From the NCBI GenBank assembly GCA_030584185.1, contig CP129495.1, positions 434,001-498,000 on the forward strand: a stretch of DNA of 64,000 bases, read 5' to 3'. This DNA is from Acidimicrobiia bacterium (GTDB lineage Bacteria; Actinomycetota; Acidimicrobiia; Spongiisociales; UBA11373). Numbering within the stretch: the first letter of the stretch is position 1; every line of letters starts with the position of its first letter. Below the pieces are notes generated by a model, which saw only the letters and a list, made by a program, of their open reading frames with translations, was not told where the DNA came from and made no database searches. A program made the position numbers and the translations under genes. This document shows, piece after piece, positions 8,363-16,174 of this stretch.

Positions 8363-9009
8363 CCCGAGACCACCTCCCCGTCCACGAGGCGGAGCACCCG
8401 GTCACAACGGGCGACGACGCTCGGATCGTGGGTAGCGATGACGATCGCCGTCTCGGGCCGTCGAGCAGCCCAGAGGGCGTCGAGCACCCGAGCCGAGGTG
8501 GAGCTGTCCAGCTGGCCGGTGGGCTCGTCACACAGCAGGAAGCGCGGCCGCACCGCCGCCGCCCTGGCGATGCACACCCGCTGTAGCTCGCCACCCGAAA
8601 GCTGCTGCACGGCTGCCAACGCCAGGTCGGCCAACCCCACGTCGCCCAGCGCCCCAGCGGCGGCGCTCTCCGCCTCAGACCGGGTCATGCCCCGAGCCAG
8701 CAGACCCACGGCGGCGTTGTCGAGCGCCGTGCGTCGCCGGACCACGTTCACCGTCTGGAACACCCAGGCAAAGGCTTCCGATCGCAGACGAACCCGGCCG
8801 CGGCGTCCCACCGGGCGCCCGTCGAGCGCCACGGTTCCAGCCGCCGGCGTCTGCAGAAGTCCCATGATCGAGAGCAGGGTCGTCTTCCCCGACCCGGACG
8901 GCCCGAGCAGAGCCACCGCCTCGCCGACGCCGACCTCCAGGTCGATTCCCCGCAGGATCCACTGACCAGGTCGATAGGCGTGCGAGACCCCGTCGAGGGT
9001 CAGCGGCAC
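8359..9009 (-). CDS. ABC transporter ATP-binding protein of the second efflux module
   Basis: 216 residues with Walker A GPSGSGKTT, Q-loop in WVFQTVNVV, signature LSGGELQRVCIARA, Walker B FLLCDEPTGQLD and H-loop IATHD, i.e. a complete MacB/LolD-like ATPase. The GTG at 9009 is chosen because it overlaps the stop of the adaptor gene, and because the frame upstream of it only reads the adaptor gene in the wrong phase. It is coupled to the permease by ATGA. It is paralogous to the ATPase at 2445-3131 but clearly diverged. Confidence 0.9.
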   Translation of the reverse strand: MPLTLDGVSHAYRPGQWILRGIDLEVGVGEAVALLGPSGSGKTTLLSIMGLLQTPAAGTVALDGRPVGRRGRVRLRSEAFAWVFQTVNVVRRRTALDNAAVGLLARGMTRSEAESAAAGALGDVGLADLALAAVQQLSGGELQRVCIARAAAVRPRFLLCDEPTGQLDSSTSARVLDALWAARRPETAIVIATHDPSVVARCDRVLRLVDGEVVSG

Positions 9010-10031
9010 GCCGGCGCCTCCAGCAGGTCGCCCGGGTTGGCGAGGACGAGGTCGCCGTCCGCCAGGCCGGAGAGCACCGCCACCGAGGCGGCGCTGCCCG
9101 GGCCGATCACTACCGGCACCGGCCGATAGGAACCGCCGTCCGGCCGGTACACGCACAGCTTGCCATCGGAGCCGACCACCACGGCGGCGGCGGGAACGTC
9201 GATCACGCGACGCGGTTCGGCGAGTCGCACCACACCGGTCAGCTCCGTGACCGACGGGTCGAGCGCATTCGTGAGAAGGGCGACATCCTCTGCCTCTGGC
9301 ATCCCGTCGACCAGATGGATGGTCACCCCCGAAGTCTCCAGCACCCACTCGCCGGTCAGCGCCAAAGGTGCCCTATCGACCCCGAGCAGGTCGATCGACG
9401 CGATGGATCGGGTGCCGACCACGATGGGCTCGCCCAGGCCGGGTGCGCTTCGGCCCGGCTCTACCAACACGCCGCCGACCTCGAAGGTGTTGACGGGTAG
9501 CCAGATCACCCACGCCGGGTCGAACGCAGACACCCGCCCGACGACGCCCAGGTCGGCACCCCACTCCTGCACGGCGGAGAGGGTCGCCCGGTCGAAGACG
9601 CCATTGGGATCTGCCTCGAGGTATCCGAAGCGGTTGAGGAGACCCTGCAACGTCTCCACGTCCGGGCCGCGGTCGTTGAGGACCAGGTGTCGATGGAACG
9701 GCACCGGCGAGACCACCGCCGGTCGGCTCACCCCGTCGATCACAACGAGGACGTCGCCGTCGCCCACGGTGTCACCGGCGGCCACCCGCACCTCGGTGAC
9801 CAACCCGAACCATGCCGGAGCAGCCACCTCTCCGGTATCACCCCACTCGACGGTGACGGCGACGCTGCGGCGGCCGTCGTCCTCCCGCAGCGACACCGCC
9901 ATCTCGACGGGCTGCGGGGCGAGGTGCAGCTCGGCGAGGCGATCCTCCGTGCCCTCCCGAATCCACAACAGCGCTGCTGCGGGAACCAGGAGCAGGAGTA
10001 GCCCGAATGTGGCGACCAGGCGGCCTCGCAT
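9000..10031 (-). CDS. Efflux adaptor with one peptidoglycan-binding domain
   Basis: 343 residues. An N-terminal signal-anchor (about 5-24) is followed by a lipoyl-like part (GLVTEVRVAAGDTVGDGDVL), one peptidoglycan-binding type 1 repeat (about 118-150, GPDVETLQGLLNRFGYL) and a C-terminal HlyD-type barrel (RVIDVPAAAVVVGSDGKLCV, then GLADGDLVLANP). This mirrors the larger adaptor at 973-2448 but has lost one wall-binding repeat and about 150 residues. It leads the three-gene minus operon. A TATCTT lies 10 nt before the ATG on the minus strand and may be its -10 box. It probably links the pump to the cell wall; cargo unknown. Confidence 0.82.
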   Translation of the reverse strand: MRGRLVATFGLLLLLVPAAALLWIREGTEDRLAELHLAPQPVEMAVSLREDDGRRSVAVTVEWGDTGEVAAPAWFGLVTEVRVAAGDTVGDGDVLVVIDGVSRPAVVSPVPFHRHLVLNDRGPDVETLQGLLNRFGYLEADPNGVFDRATLSAVQEWGADLGVVGRVSAFDPAWVIWLPVNTFEVGGVLVEPGRSAPGLGEPIVVGTRSIASIDLLGVDRAPLALTGEWVLETSGVTIHLVDGMPEAEDVALLTNALDPSVTELTGVVRLAEPRRVIDVPAAAVVVGSDGKLCVYRPDGGSYRPVPVVIGPGSAASVAVLSGLADGDLVLANPGDLLEAPACR

Positions 10032-10533
10032 GACTTAGAAAAAGATAACAGTTGGAGGGGTCATGCGGCCTCGCACCCGGTACGCGCCGACGGATGCCGG
10101 CAGCGCCTCACCTCGCACCGAGCCCGCTGTGCGTTCCGCCTCCTCCCGCCCGGGCGGGTGGGTTCGTTGATGCTGCGCCGCGTGCGACCGAGGGGCGTCG
10201 GCGCGGCACCTTCAGTACTCGCCACCCGGGATCCCGAGACTTCGGATAAGAGCCGGGGCGGCAGTGGGTTGCGAGAAGGGGTCGCAAGTCCTCGTGCTCT
10301 GCTGGGACCCACCTCCGGTGGCCGAGGGACCCTGCCGACCCTGCGCCGCAACTGGCGGGCCCCACCCATGCTCATCATCTCAGGAAGGCGACCATCCACA
10401 ACGGTCTCGGCAGTCAAGGCGCCTCCTTCCAACCCTTGACAGATACTCGCCTCAGCGTAGAATCTTTCCACAGGCACTTCAAGGGGCCGACCGTGCTCTG
10501 CGGCATCTGTGAACGGGAATTGGCGATCTGCTG
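10032..10533. other. 502-bp region between divergent operons
   Basis: Apart from the likely -10 box for the minus-strand adaptor near 10042-10047, the promoter at 10436-10463 and the short leader ORF at 10493-10537, nothing coding can be supported from 10060 to 10430. Several open frames cross it but lack start signals and protein-like composition. An 11-bp direct repeat (GCGGCCTCGCA) occurs near 10020 and 10063. Confidence 0.5.
10436..10463 (+). promoter_or_regulatory. Consensus sigma70-type promoter
   Basis: TTGACA (10436-10441), a 16-nt spacer, then TAGAAT (10458-10463). This is the closest match to the vegetative consensus noticed in the window. Transcription would start near 10470 and give a short leader that contains the 14-codon ORF at 10493 before the lipoprotein gene at 10534. 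Confidence 0.72.
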
Positions 10534-10537
10534 GTGA
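10493..10537 (+). CDS. 14-residue Cys-rich leader peptide
   Basis: AAGGGG at 10481-10486 stands 6 nt before a GTG that opens a 14-codon frame, MLCGICERELAICW. Its TGA (10535-10537) overlaps the GTG start (10534) of the lipoprotein gene, which has no ribosome site of its own. Three of 14 residues are Cys, two in a CxxC. Seen: the promoter, ribosome site, frame and overlap. Inferred: translational coupling, possibly sensing Cys or Cys-tRNA supply. It could also be chance. Confidence 0.4.
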   Translation: MLCGICERELAICW

Positions 10538-11172
10538 CTCCCCCATCTTCCCCCGCCGGCCGCGGGTTCGGTCGCCTGTCTCGTCTGCTGCTTGCCTCGG
10601 TCGTGCTCGCCTCGTCGGCCTGCTCGCAGGCCTCCACGACGACCACCTCGGAGGCCCGGTCGGGTGCGGCATTCATCGAGGAGGTCCTGAGCACGCTCGT
10701 CCCGGCCTACACGGGACCAGATGTGGGCGGAAAGGCCCTGCAAGACGAGGTGTTCGCCGACGGCATCGTCACCTTCGCCGAGTACGAGCGGGCGATGACT
10801 GCTCGCGTCGAGTGTCTCCGCGCCGAAGGATACGACGTCGAAGGCCCTCTGGCCTATCCGGATGGGGGTCTCAGCCTCGCCCCCGGCGACGATCCGCGAC
10901 TCTCCCTCAGCTTCCAAATATACGGTGACCTGCCCGCAGCCGAGAACCCTGCCGATGACGTCGACATCCGGTGTCAGTCGCAGTGGTCGCTCGCCATCGA
11001 GGCCGTGTGGGATGCACAGAACGCTCCGTCTGAGAAGGAGGTCCAAGCGTGGTTGGAGCGGGCGTGGCTGTGCGCCGCCGAGCGGGGGATGCCCCTCTCC
11101 GACCCGCCAACGGTGGACGAGGCGATGCTCTCCGTGATCCGCCCCTACAACTGCACCCCCTGGGAGGAGTGA
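10534..11172 (+). CDS. Lipoprotein with ADGxVTxAEYERA motif (paralogue 1)
   Basis: 212 residues. The signal peptide ends in a lipobox (SSAC, Cys at about 30), followed by a short Thr-rich linker. GPDVGGKALQDEVFADG, VTFAEYERAM and VECLRAEGYDVEGP form a block of about 50 residues; the VTxAEYExA...CL..GY pattern recurs in secreted proteins of actinomycetes without known function. Four further Cys residues and a C-terminal RPYNCTPWEE follow. The GTG at 10534 is favoured because the leader ORF stops across it; no separate ribosome site is seen. The neighbour at 11598 is a clear paralogue, so this is a tandem duplication. Confidence 0.78.
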   Translation: MTPPSSPAGRGFGRLSRLLLASVVLASSACSQASTTTTSEARSGAAFIEEVLSTLVPAYTGPDVGGKALQDEVFADGIVTFAEYERAMTARVECLRAEGYDVEGPLAYPDGGLSLAPGDDPRLSLSFQIYGDLPAAENPADDVDIRCQSQWSLAIEAVWDAQNAPSEKEVQAWLERAWLCAAERGMPLSDPPTVDEAMLSVIRPYNCTPWEE

Positions 11173-11597
11173 CCAGGGGGATGGCCGACGCTGCCGCCCA
11201 CGGAAGGAGCCATGTCGCCAGCCCACATGAGACCCGCATCGGTGGTCTCCTTCGAAGAGGTGGCGGCCACGGTCGGCCGGTCCGGGAGGCCTGCGATCAT
11301 GCCATGGCTCTTTGTAAGCAATCCGCTCACCCCAGCGGTCGGTGGAAACGCTAGGACTCGCCGCGACCCAGGACGTCCGGTACACGTGCGGCCGGCAGGC
11401 AAAGCTGCGGTGGCAGGAGCTGGGCGGCGGACCGTTCTACGAGACCACCTTGCAGAACTCACCAGTCTGGGCGCCACATGTACCGTCGGTCGCGGTGGCG
11501 AGTCAGCATCGGGCTCAGCATTGCTGGAACCTCGTGTGGTCCTCGCTCAAGTCCATCCACTGGTGATTGCGCCACCCGATGCGAAAGGGCCCAACGC
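11173..11597. other. 425-bp spacer between the two lipoprotein genes
   Basis: No gene is supported. An ATG frame from 11212 has a purine-rich GGAAGGAG in front, but only 2 nt separate them and the predicted product looks random. No strong hairpin or promoter was noticed, so the second lipoprotein may be transcribed from the 10436 promoter. Confidence 0.4.
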
Positions 11598-12164
11598 GTG
11601 ATCCGCATGAGGTCCGCCTTCATACTGCTGATCGGGGTGATGGTTGGCGCGTGTTCACGAGCACCTGCCGACGGGTCGCAGACCGATCCGCAACCTGATC
11701 TGATCGGACGAATCCTTGCCCAGCCGCTCCCCGACGACCCTGGCCCCGATGTCGGTGGAAAGGCACTCCAAGACGAGGTGTTCGCCGATGGGACGGTCAC
11801 ATGGGCGGAGTATGAGAGGGCCGTTCTCGCCGAAGCCGAGTGCATAGAGTCTTCCGGCTACGCCGTCGTCGGCCCCTATGAGATTCCGCCCAGCCCTGGG
11901 TATCGACCGCCGTACCTGCTTCGACTCTCTGCGGAGAGTGCTCCCGGCCTGGCAGACGTGATGGCGCGATGCGCAGCCCAATGGAGGTACTACATCGAGT
12001 GGGTGTGGTTGGAGATGACCGCGCCCACCGAGGAAGAGACCCGCGCCTGGCTGGAGCGACTGCGGGCATGCGCCGCCGAGCTGGGGATCGGCCTGCCAGA
12101 TCCCCCCAGCGACGACGACTGGGGCACGCCGATCGCCGCGGGTTGCAGGCCCTGGGAAGAGTGA
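11598..12164 (+). CDS. Lipoprotein with ADGxVTxAEYERA motif (paralogue 2)
   Basis: 188 residues from the GTG at 11598, chosen because AAAGGG at 11584-11589 is 8 nt upstream; an ATG at 11607 is the alternative. Signal peptide with lipobox VGAC, then GPDVGGKALQDEVFADG and VTWAEYERAVLAEAECI, nearly the same as in the gene at 10534. The C-termini also correspond (RAWLERLRACAAELGIGL against QAWLERAWLCAAERGMPL; CRPWEE against CTPWEE). Both are therefore copies of one ancestor, now well diverged. Function unknown; both lie inside the block bracketed by the 163-bp repeats. Confidence 0.78.
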   Translation: MIRMRSAFILLIGVMVGACSRAPADGSQTDPQPDLIGRILAQPLPDDPGPDVGGKALQDEVFADGTVTWAEYERAVLAEAECIESSGYAVVGPYEIPPSPGYRPPYLLRLSAESAPGLADVMARCAAQWRYYIEWVWLEMTAPTEEETRAWLERLRACAAELGIGLPDPPSDDDWGTPIAAGCRPWEE

Positions 12165-12317
12165 ACCGAAGTCAACCAACTCGTGTTCCGGTGTTCCCTT
12201 GTAGTTCCCCGCGGCGCGTTTGGTCTCCCACTCGCCGGCCCCGCCGCCCCCCGGAGCCAGCATGGTTGGTGCTCGCTTCACCGGACCGAGATGGCCCACA
12301 CCCGAGACGCTCGGGCC

Positions 12318-12466
12318 TCATCGAAACCGGTGACGGTCGCGGCGGGCTGGGTCGCGACGACTTCTACGCCGAACCGACGCCTCGAGTCGGAATGCACCAG
12401 CCGAGCCGCCGCTGGCACGCCCTCAAGGTGGCGTTCGAGAAGTACTGGTTCCGCAGGTGGCTCTGA
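12318..12466 (+). pseudogene. C-terminal fragment of the sulfide:quinone reductase-like gene
   Basis: The last 48 codons and the stop of the flavoprotein gene at 5999 are present in frame (ending FEKYWFRRWL), without the FAD and substrate domains and without a start. The reading frame is intact, so the fragment is young or was recently copied. It is best read as the scar of a recombination event rather than a working gene. Confidence 0.85.
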
Positions 12467-12480
12467 ACAGAGCCGCCGGG
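12318..12480 (+). repeat. Direct repeat copy B (duplicated flavoprotein 3' end)
   Basis: It matches 7011-7173 over 163 bp with 4 differences: three near its start and one past the stop codon. The middle stretch of well over 100 bp is identical. Same orientation, spaced 5,307 bp from copy A. Confidence 0.95.
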
Positions 12481-12571
12481 TCGTCCTCCCCGGGACTCTC
12501 GGCGAGTCGCCAAGGCCAATGGCGCCCGGCGTCGAGATGCGGGACCGGACCAGTGGGGCGGCCCGCTCGGA

Positions 12572-14626
12572 TCAGAGCCCCGGGCAGGACTGGTCGTACA
12601 CGGGGCCATGGTCCGTGGAGAGCGACCCGTCCGGACAAGTCACGTCATTCAGTACCAGGCCGTCGAGGTTCGCCCCCACGAACAAGGCCCCGGTGAGATC
12701 CAGGTAGCTGATGGCGGCCCGGGTGAGATCGGCGCCGGTGAAGTCGCTGCCGGCGATCGTCCCCGGGTCGAGGATCGATCCCGACAGTCGGGCGTCGACG
12801 AGTGTGGCTCCACCGAAGTCGATCGGTTCGATCGGCCCGGGGAGGAACTCCAGGTTCGCCCCGTTGGCGACGGTGTCGGCGAAGACGGCTCCCGAGGCCG
12901 CCACATCGCTCCAGTCGGTGGCGAGCAGGAAAGCTCCGCGCAGGTCGGCCCCCGTCACCTCCACCCCCCACCATCTCGTGTAGGAGAGGTTCGCCCCGCG
13001 GAGTGCGGCGCCGTCGAGCGATGTGCTCGAGATCACCGCGGCGCGCAGATCGGCATCGGAGAGATCGGCACCGGCGAGATTCGAGCCGTACACCTCCGAG
13101 TGGCGGAAATCGGCGCCGGTCAGGTTCGCCCCGCCCATGTCGACCTCGGAGAGAAGGGCCCCCACGAAGGAGGCGCCGCGCAGGTCCATGCCCGAGAGAT
13201 CCAGTCCCTCCAGAACTGCCCAGGAACAGTCGACGCCGGGACCCGGATCGCACACGGCAGGCTCGGGAGTGGTCACCTCGCCGGGACCGCTCACCCAAGC
13301 CATCAAGTCGTCGGCCCCGAATCCACGGTCCTCGGCCAGGGCGACCAGGTCCGATCCCAAGACGGCGACCCCCGCGATCGTCCCCCGAATGGCATCACGC
13401 CCATACCCGCCGGGCTGTGGCGGTGCCATCGGCAGTTCTCGCCAGCCAATCTCGGCCTCGATGTGAGCCCGGAAGGTGACCAGGTTCGTAGCCGATCTGG
13501 AGACCTCCTCCAACAGCATCAGCCCGTCGGGTACAGCCGCCGCCACGACGACGTCCGCCCGCACCAGGTCCGACACATCGATCCAGGCGCCCCGATCCTG
13601 CGCAACCAGCCAGGTGACATCCTCCTGATCGGGCGGCTCGATTCGGAGGGTGCTCGCCTCGACACCGCGGAGCACGCGCAGGTCTGGTGGTCCTACGGCC
13701 TCCCCGCACTCGGTGATGGGAAGGGTGTCCAAGGGCAGCGGTCCCAGGGCATCGAGGCGGTCCCAGGTGACCCCTTCGGCGGTGGCATGGGCCGCAAGGC
13801 GTGCCACCTTTTCGTCGCAAAGGTGCTCCTCCGAGATGGCGACAACCATCCCGTCGGCGATCACCACCGCCCGAGGCACGAGGATGCCAGGCGTTTCGAG
13901 AACGCCGGTCTCCTCCCAGGCCACTCCGTCCGCCGAGACGAAGGCATGGACCAGAGGTTCCTGGTCGCCCGGAGCCAGGACGGAGGCGGTCAGGATGAAA
14001 CCCACATCGGTGCCGGCCAGCCCGCCTGCTACGAACCAGGCATTGGCGTCGACCGATCCGAAAGTCTCAGGGTCGATCCGCTGCCAGGTCGCGCCCTCGT
14101 CGATGGACACCCAGACTGCCGCGAGACGCGTGTCACAAGAGAACTGGACCATTCCCTCGGCGACCATGTCGACGCACTCGTAGCCGGCGGCCACCACGGA
14201 TTCCTGCGACACCGCCAGGTACTCCGGGAGGAACATGGGCCACTCCGGGTCCGGCAATTCCGGGCGCCGGGCAGTGGGAAGGGCCACGGATGCCCACTCC
14301 CGCCCGTCCGTGCTGTACCAGGCGACGGGCTCCCCCGACCTTCCCTCGATCACCTCATCGAAGCCGAGACCGACGACACGCTCCCCCACCGACACGATCG
14401 CCGTCGCCTGAAGGGTGTTCGTCCCCTCGAACGCCTCGTGGCGCACCGGCTCCCAGATCACCCCGGCGGGCACGGCAACGGGCCCCGCTGCGACGGTCGA
14501 GGTGGTGACGGAAGCAGTGGTGGTCGTGGTGACGGTGGACGGCAGAGTCGAAGTCGGGCTGCCACCGGGGTCACCGCACGCAGTGAGGAAGAGGATGACC
14601 ACCGTCAGGACTCTGGGCCGCCTCAC
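12572..14626 (-). CDS. Lipoprotein with pentapeptide-repeat C-terminal domain
   Basis: 684 residues. The GTG at 14626 is chosen because GGAGGAG (minus strand, 14632-14639) sits just upstream; longer frames lack this. A lipobox (FLTAC, Cys at about 17) is followed by a Thr/Ser-rich linker (about 25-50). The middle (about 55-470) has recurring motifs such as VAWYSTDGREWASV, AVWVSIDEGATWQRI and HAFVSADGVAWEET, i.e. S-x-D-G/E-x-x-W blades as in BNR/sialidase-like beta-propellers. From about 480 to 670 come pentapeptide repeats (LDLSGMDLRGASFVGALL, ADLSDADLRAAVI), which should fold as a right-handed beta helix. A wall-side propeller joined to a beta helix suggests binding or scaffolding; no enzyme motif is seen. 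Confidence 0.85.
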   Translation of the reverse strand: MRRPRVLTVVILFLTACGDPGGSPTSTLPSTVTTTTTASVTTSTVAAGPVAVPAGVIWEPVRHEAFEGTNTLQATAIVSVGERVVGLGFDEVIEGRSGEPVAWYSTDGREWASVALPTARRPELPDPEWPMFLPEYLAVSQESVVAAGYECVDMVAEGMVQFSCDTRLAAVWVSIDEGATWQRIDPETFGSVDANAWFVAGGLAGTDVGFILTASVLAPGDQEPLVHAFVSADGVAWEETGVLETPGILVPRAVVIADGMVVAISEEHLCDEKVARLAAHATAEGVTWDRLDALGPLPLDTLPITECGEAVGPPDLRVLRGVEASTLRIEPPDQEDVTWLVAQDRGAWIDVSDLVRADVVVAAAVPDGLMLLEEVSRSATNLVTFRAHIEAEIGWRELPMAPPQPGGYGRDAIRGTIAGVAVLGSDLVALAEDRGFGADDLMAWVSGPGEVTTPEPAVCDPGPGVDCSWAVLEGLDLSGMDLRGASFVGALLSEVDMGGANLTGADFRHSEVYGSNLAGADLSDADLRAAVISSTSLDGAALRGANLSYTRWWGVEVTGADLRGAFLLATDWSDVAASGAVFADTVANGANLEFLPGPIEPIDFGGATLVDARLSGSILDPGTIAGSDFTGADLTRAAISYLDLTGALFVGANLDGLVLNDVTCPDGSLSTDHGPVYDQSCPGL

Positions 14627-14847
14627 AGTTGCCTCCTCCCTGGTCACACGATCGGCAGGAACGATAGAAGTCGAGTCACACGGATGCCCCGCCCGCTCGC
14701 CAAGGGTCGGCCCCGGGGGTCGGCACCCACCCACAACACTCCAGAACGGTGAGACGGCACGATTCGGAGGCGGCGGCTAGCTGAACCTCCCCGGGTTTGG
14801 TGGAGGCTTTGGGGTGTCCTGGGTTTGGCGGAGGCAGCTTTCTGGAT

Positions 14848-15699
14848 TCATGCTGCCGGTGTCGATTGATGTCGAGCTTCGAACTCGACTGGTGTGATCA
14901 TGCCAAGTGCCGAGTGCCGTCGCTGCCGATTGTGCCAGATCTCGAGATACTCGAAGATTGCCGTCGCCAGCTCGACTCGAGTCTTCCACCGCCGGGTGTT
15001 CAACAGTTCGACCTGCATCCGGCTCCAGAACGATTCGATGACCGCATTGTCGAAGCAATCCCCGATCGAGCCCATCGACGGGACCAATCCGGAATCGACG
15101 GCGCGTTGGGTGAACGCCCACGACGTGAACTGCGTGCCCTGGTCGCTGTGGATCACGGTCACACCGCCGATGGGCCGGCGGTTATCGATGGCCATCCCGA
15201 GGGCGTTGGTCACCAGGCTGGCGGTGGCAGTCGAATCGATTGACCAGCCGACCACGCGTCGAGAGAATGTGTCCAGGACAACAGCGCAGTAGACCTTGCC
15301 TTCCCGGGTGGGATGTTCGGTGATGTCAGTTACCCACAAACGATCTGGCCGGTCACGACCGAAACGGCGGTCGACCAGGTCCGATGCGGTCGCCATGTTG
15401 GGAACCTTGCGAAACTTCGGCCTTCCGGATAGACCGTGGATGCCAGCCCGGCGCATCAGCATCGCCACCGCCTCAAGCCCGACGGCGATGCCGTGGCCGA
15501 GGGTGAGTTCGGCGTGCACCCGCCGAGCACCGTAGGCAGCCTTGGCGTCGGCGTGGATCTTGCTGATCAGCTCGCTCAACCATGCGTGACGCACCGCTCG
15601 AGGCGACAGCGGACGGTCCAGCCACCCGTAATAGCCCGACACCGACACCCCCAACACCCGACAGGCCTTCTCCACGGGGAGTCCTTCTGCGGCCATCAC
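14848..15699 (-). CDS. IS3-family transposase OrfB (DDE catalytic domain)
   Basis: About 284 codons. An HTH_21-like N-terminus (CRVLGVSVSGYYGWLDR) precedes an rve-type DDE core: LWVTDITEHPTREGKVY (first Asp), VTVIHSDQGTQF (second Asp) and DNAVIESFWSRMQVELL (Glu). The end, RRHSALGMITPVEFE, is typical. It is made mainly as an OrfAB fusion by -1 slippage on C CCA AAA (minus strand, 15726-15720); its own GTG at 15699 may give free OrfB. All catalytic residues are present, so it may be active. Confidence 0.92.
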   Translation of the reverse strand: MMAAEGLPVEKACRVLGVSVSGYYGWLDRPLSPRAVRHAWLSELISKIHADAKAAYGARRVHAELTLGHGIAVGLEAVAMLMRRAGIHGLSGRPKFRKVPNMATASDLVDRRFGRDRPDRLWVTDITEHPTREGKVYCAVVLDTFSRRVVGWSIDSTATASLVTNALGMAIDNRRPIGGVTVIHSDQGTQFTSWAFTQRAVDSGLVPSMGSIGDCFDNAVIESFWSRMQVELLNTRRWKTRVELATAIFEYLEIWHNRQRRHSALGMITPVEFEARHQSTPAA

Positions 15700-16001
15700 C
15701 CGGATCGCCGCGAATCGCCTTTTGGGGAGGCCTCGCCCTTCAACAACTCGGTGGCTCGCCGGTGGATAGCGACCTCGATCTCCAACTCCCGAATCCGCCT
15801 CCGGGCAGCGACCAGCTCGGCCTTCTCCCCAGACGTCAACCCCGGCTCCACGCCAGCGTCGATGCGGGCCTGACGTCGCCACGTGTAGATCGACTGGTCG
15901 CTGATCCCCAGCTCGGCCGCCACCTCCGCCACCCGGCGGCCACCCTCGACCAGGTCCACCACACGGCGCCGGAACTCCCCCGGATACCCTCTGCGTGCCA
16001 T
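15696..16001 (-). CDS. IS3-family transposase OrfA (helix-turn-helix)
   Basis: 101 residues. YPGEFRRRVVDLVEGGR and AELGISDQSIYTWRRQA form the DNA-binding helix-turn-helix, followed by a leucine-zipper-like helix (LVAARRRIRELEIEVAI). The ATG at 16001 has GAGGAGG just upstream on the minus strand. Near the end the mRNA contains the slippery heptamer C CCA AAA, where ribosomes can shift -1 into OrfB. Confidence 0.92.
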   Translation of the reverse strand: MARRGYPGEFRRRVVDLVEGGRRVAEVAAELGISDQSIYTWRRQARIDAGVEPGLTSGEKAELVAARRRIRELEIEVAIHRRATELLKGEASPKGDSRRSG

Positions 16002-16174
16002 AGGTCCTCCTCACAGACCATGACAGCAGAATCCAACAATCCGCCTCCGCAGAACCCGGGGCACACCACGACGTGGGCCTAACTGGACAGAACGCGGACC
16101 TCGCAACCGCCTTGCTTGAGTAGATGGGACGGTGCGCGAAGCCTCGCATTATGAGAACCTCGTAGCATGAGGAT

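Larger units (their letters stand above)
12165..12571. other. 407-bp gap holding the second direct repeat
   Basis: From 12165 to 12317 nothing recognisable is seen. 12318-12480 is repeat copy B, and 12481-12571 is the short 3' flank of the minus-strand pentapeptide gene. Confidence 0.6.
14782..16065 (-). mobile_element. IS3-family insertion sequence (copy 1)
   Basis: The element carries overlapping orfA (15696-16001) and orfB (14848-15699) on the minus strand. Its ends are imperfect inverted repeats: CCCCGGGTTTGGTGGAGGC near 14790 against CCCCGGGTTCTGCGGAGGC (reading inward) near 16040-16060. A second end-like copy (CCTGGGTTTGGCGGAGGC, near 14818) lies just inside the left end, so the exact left boundary is uncertain. 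No target duplication was found. Confidence 0.8.

Noticed and set aside
11212-11601. 129-codon frame behind GGAAGGAG between the two lipoprotein genes
   Set aside because: The purine-rich site is only 2 nt from the ATG, the product looks random, and the frame runs into the next gene's start.
12608-14752. Plus-strand open frame of 714 codons opposite the pentapeptide lipoprotein
   Set aside because: The minus strand has a lipobox, ribosome site and pentapeptide repeats; the plus frame has none of these and is an antisense shadow.
14782-16065. Target-site duplication for IS3 copy 1
   Set aside because: No 3-4 bp direct repeat fits either candidate left end; two end-like copies make the boundary uncertain.
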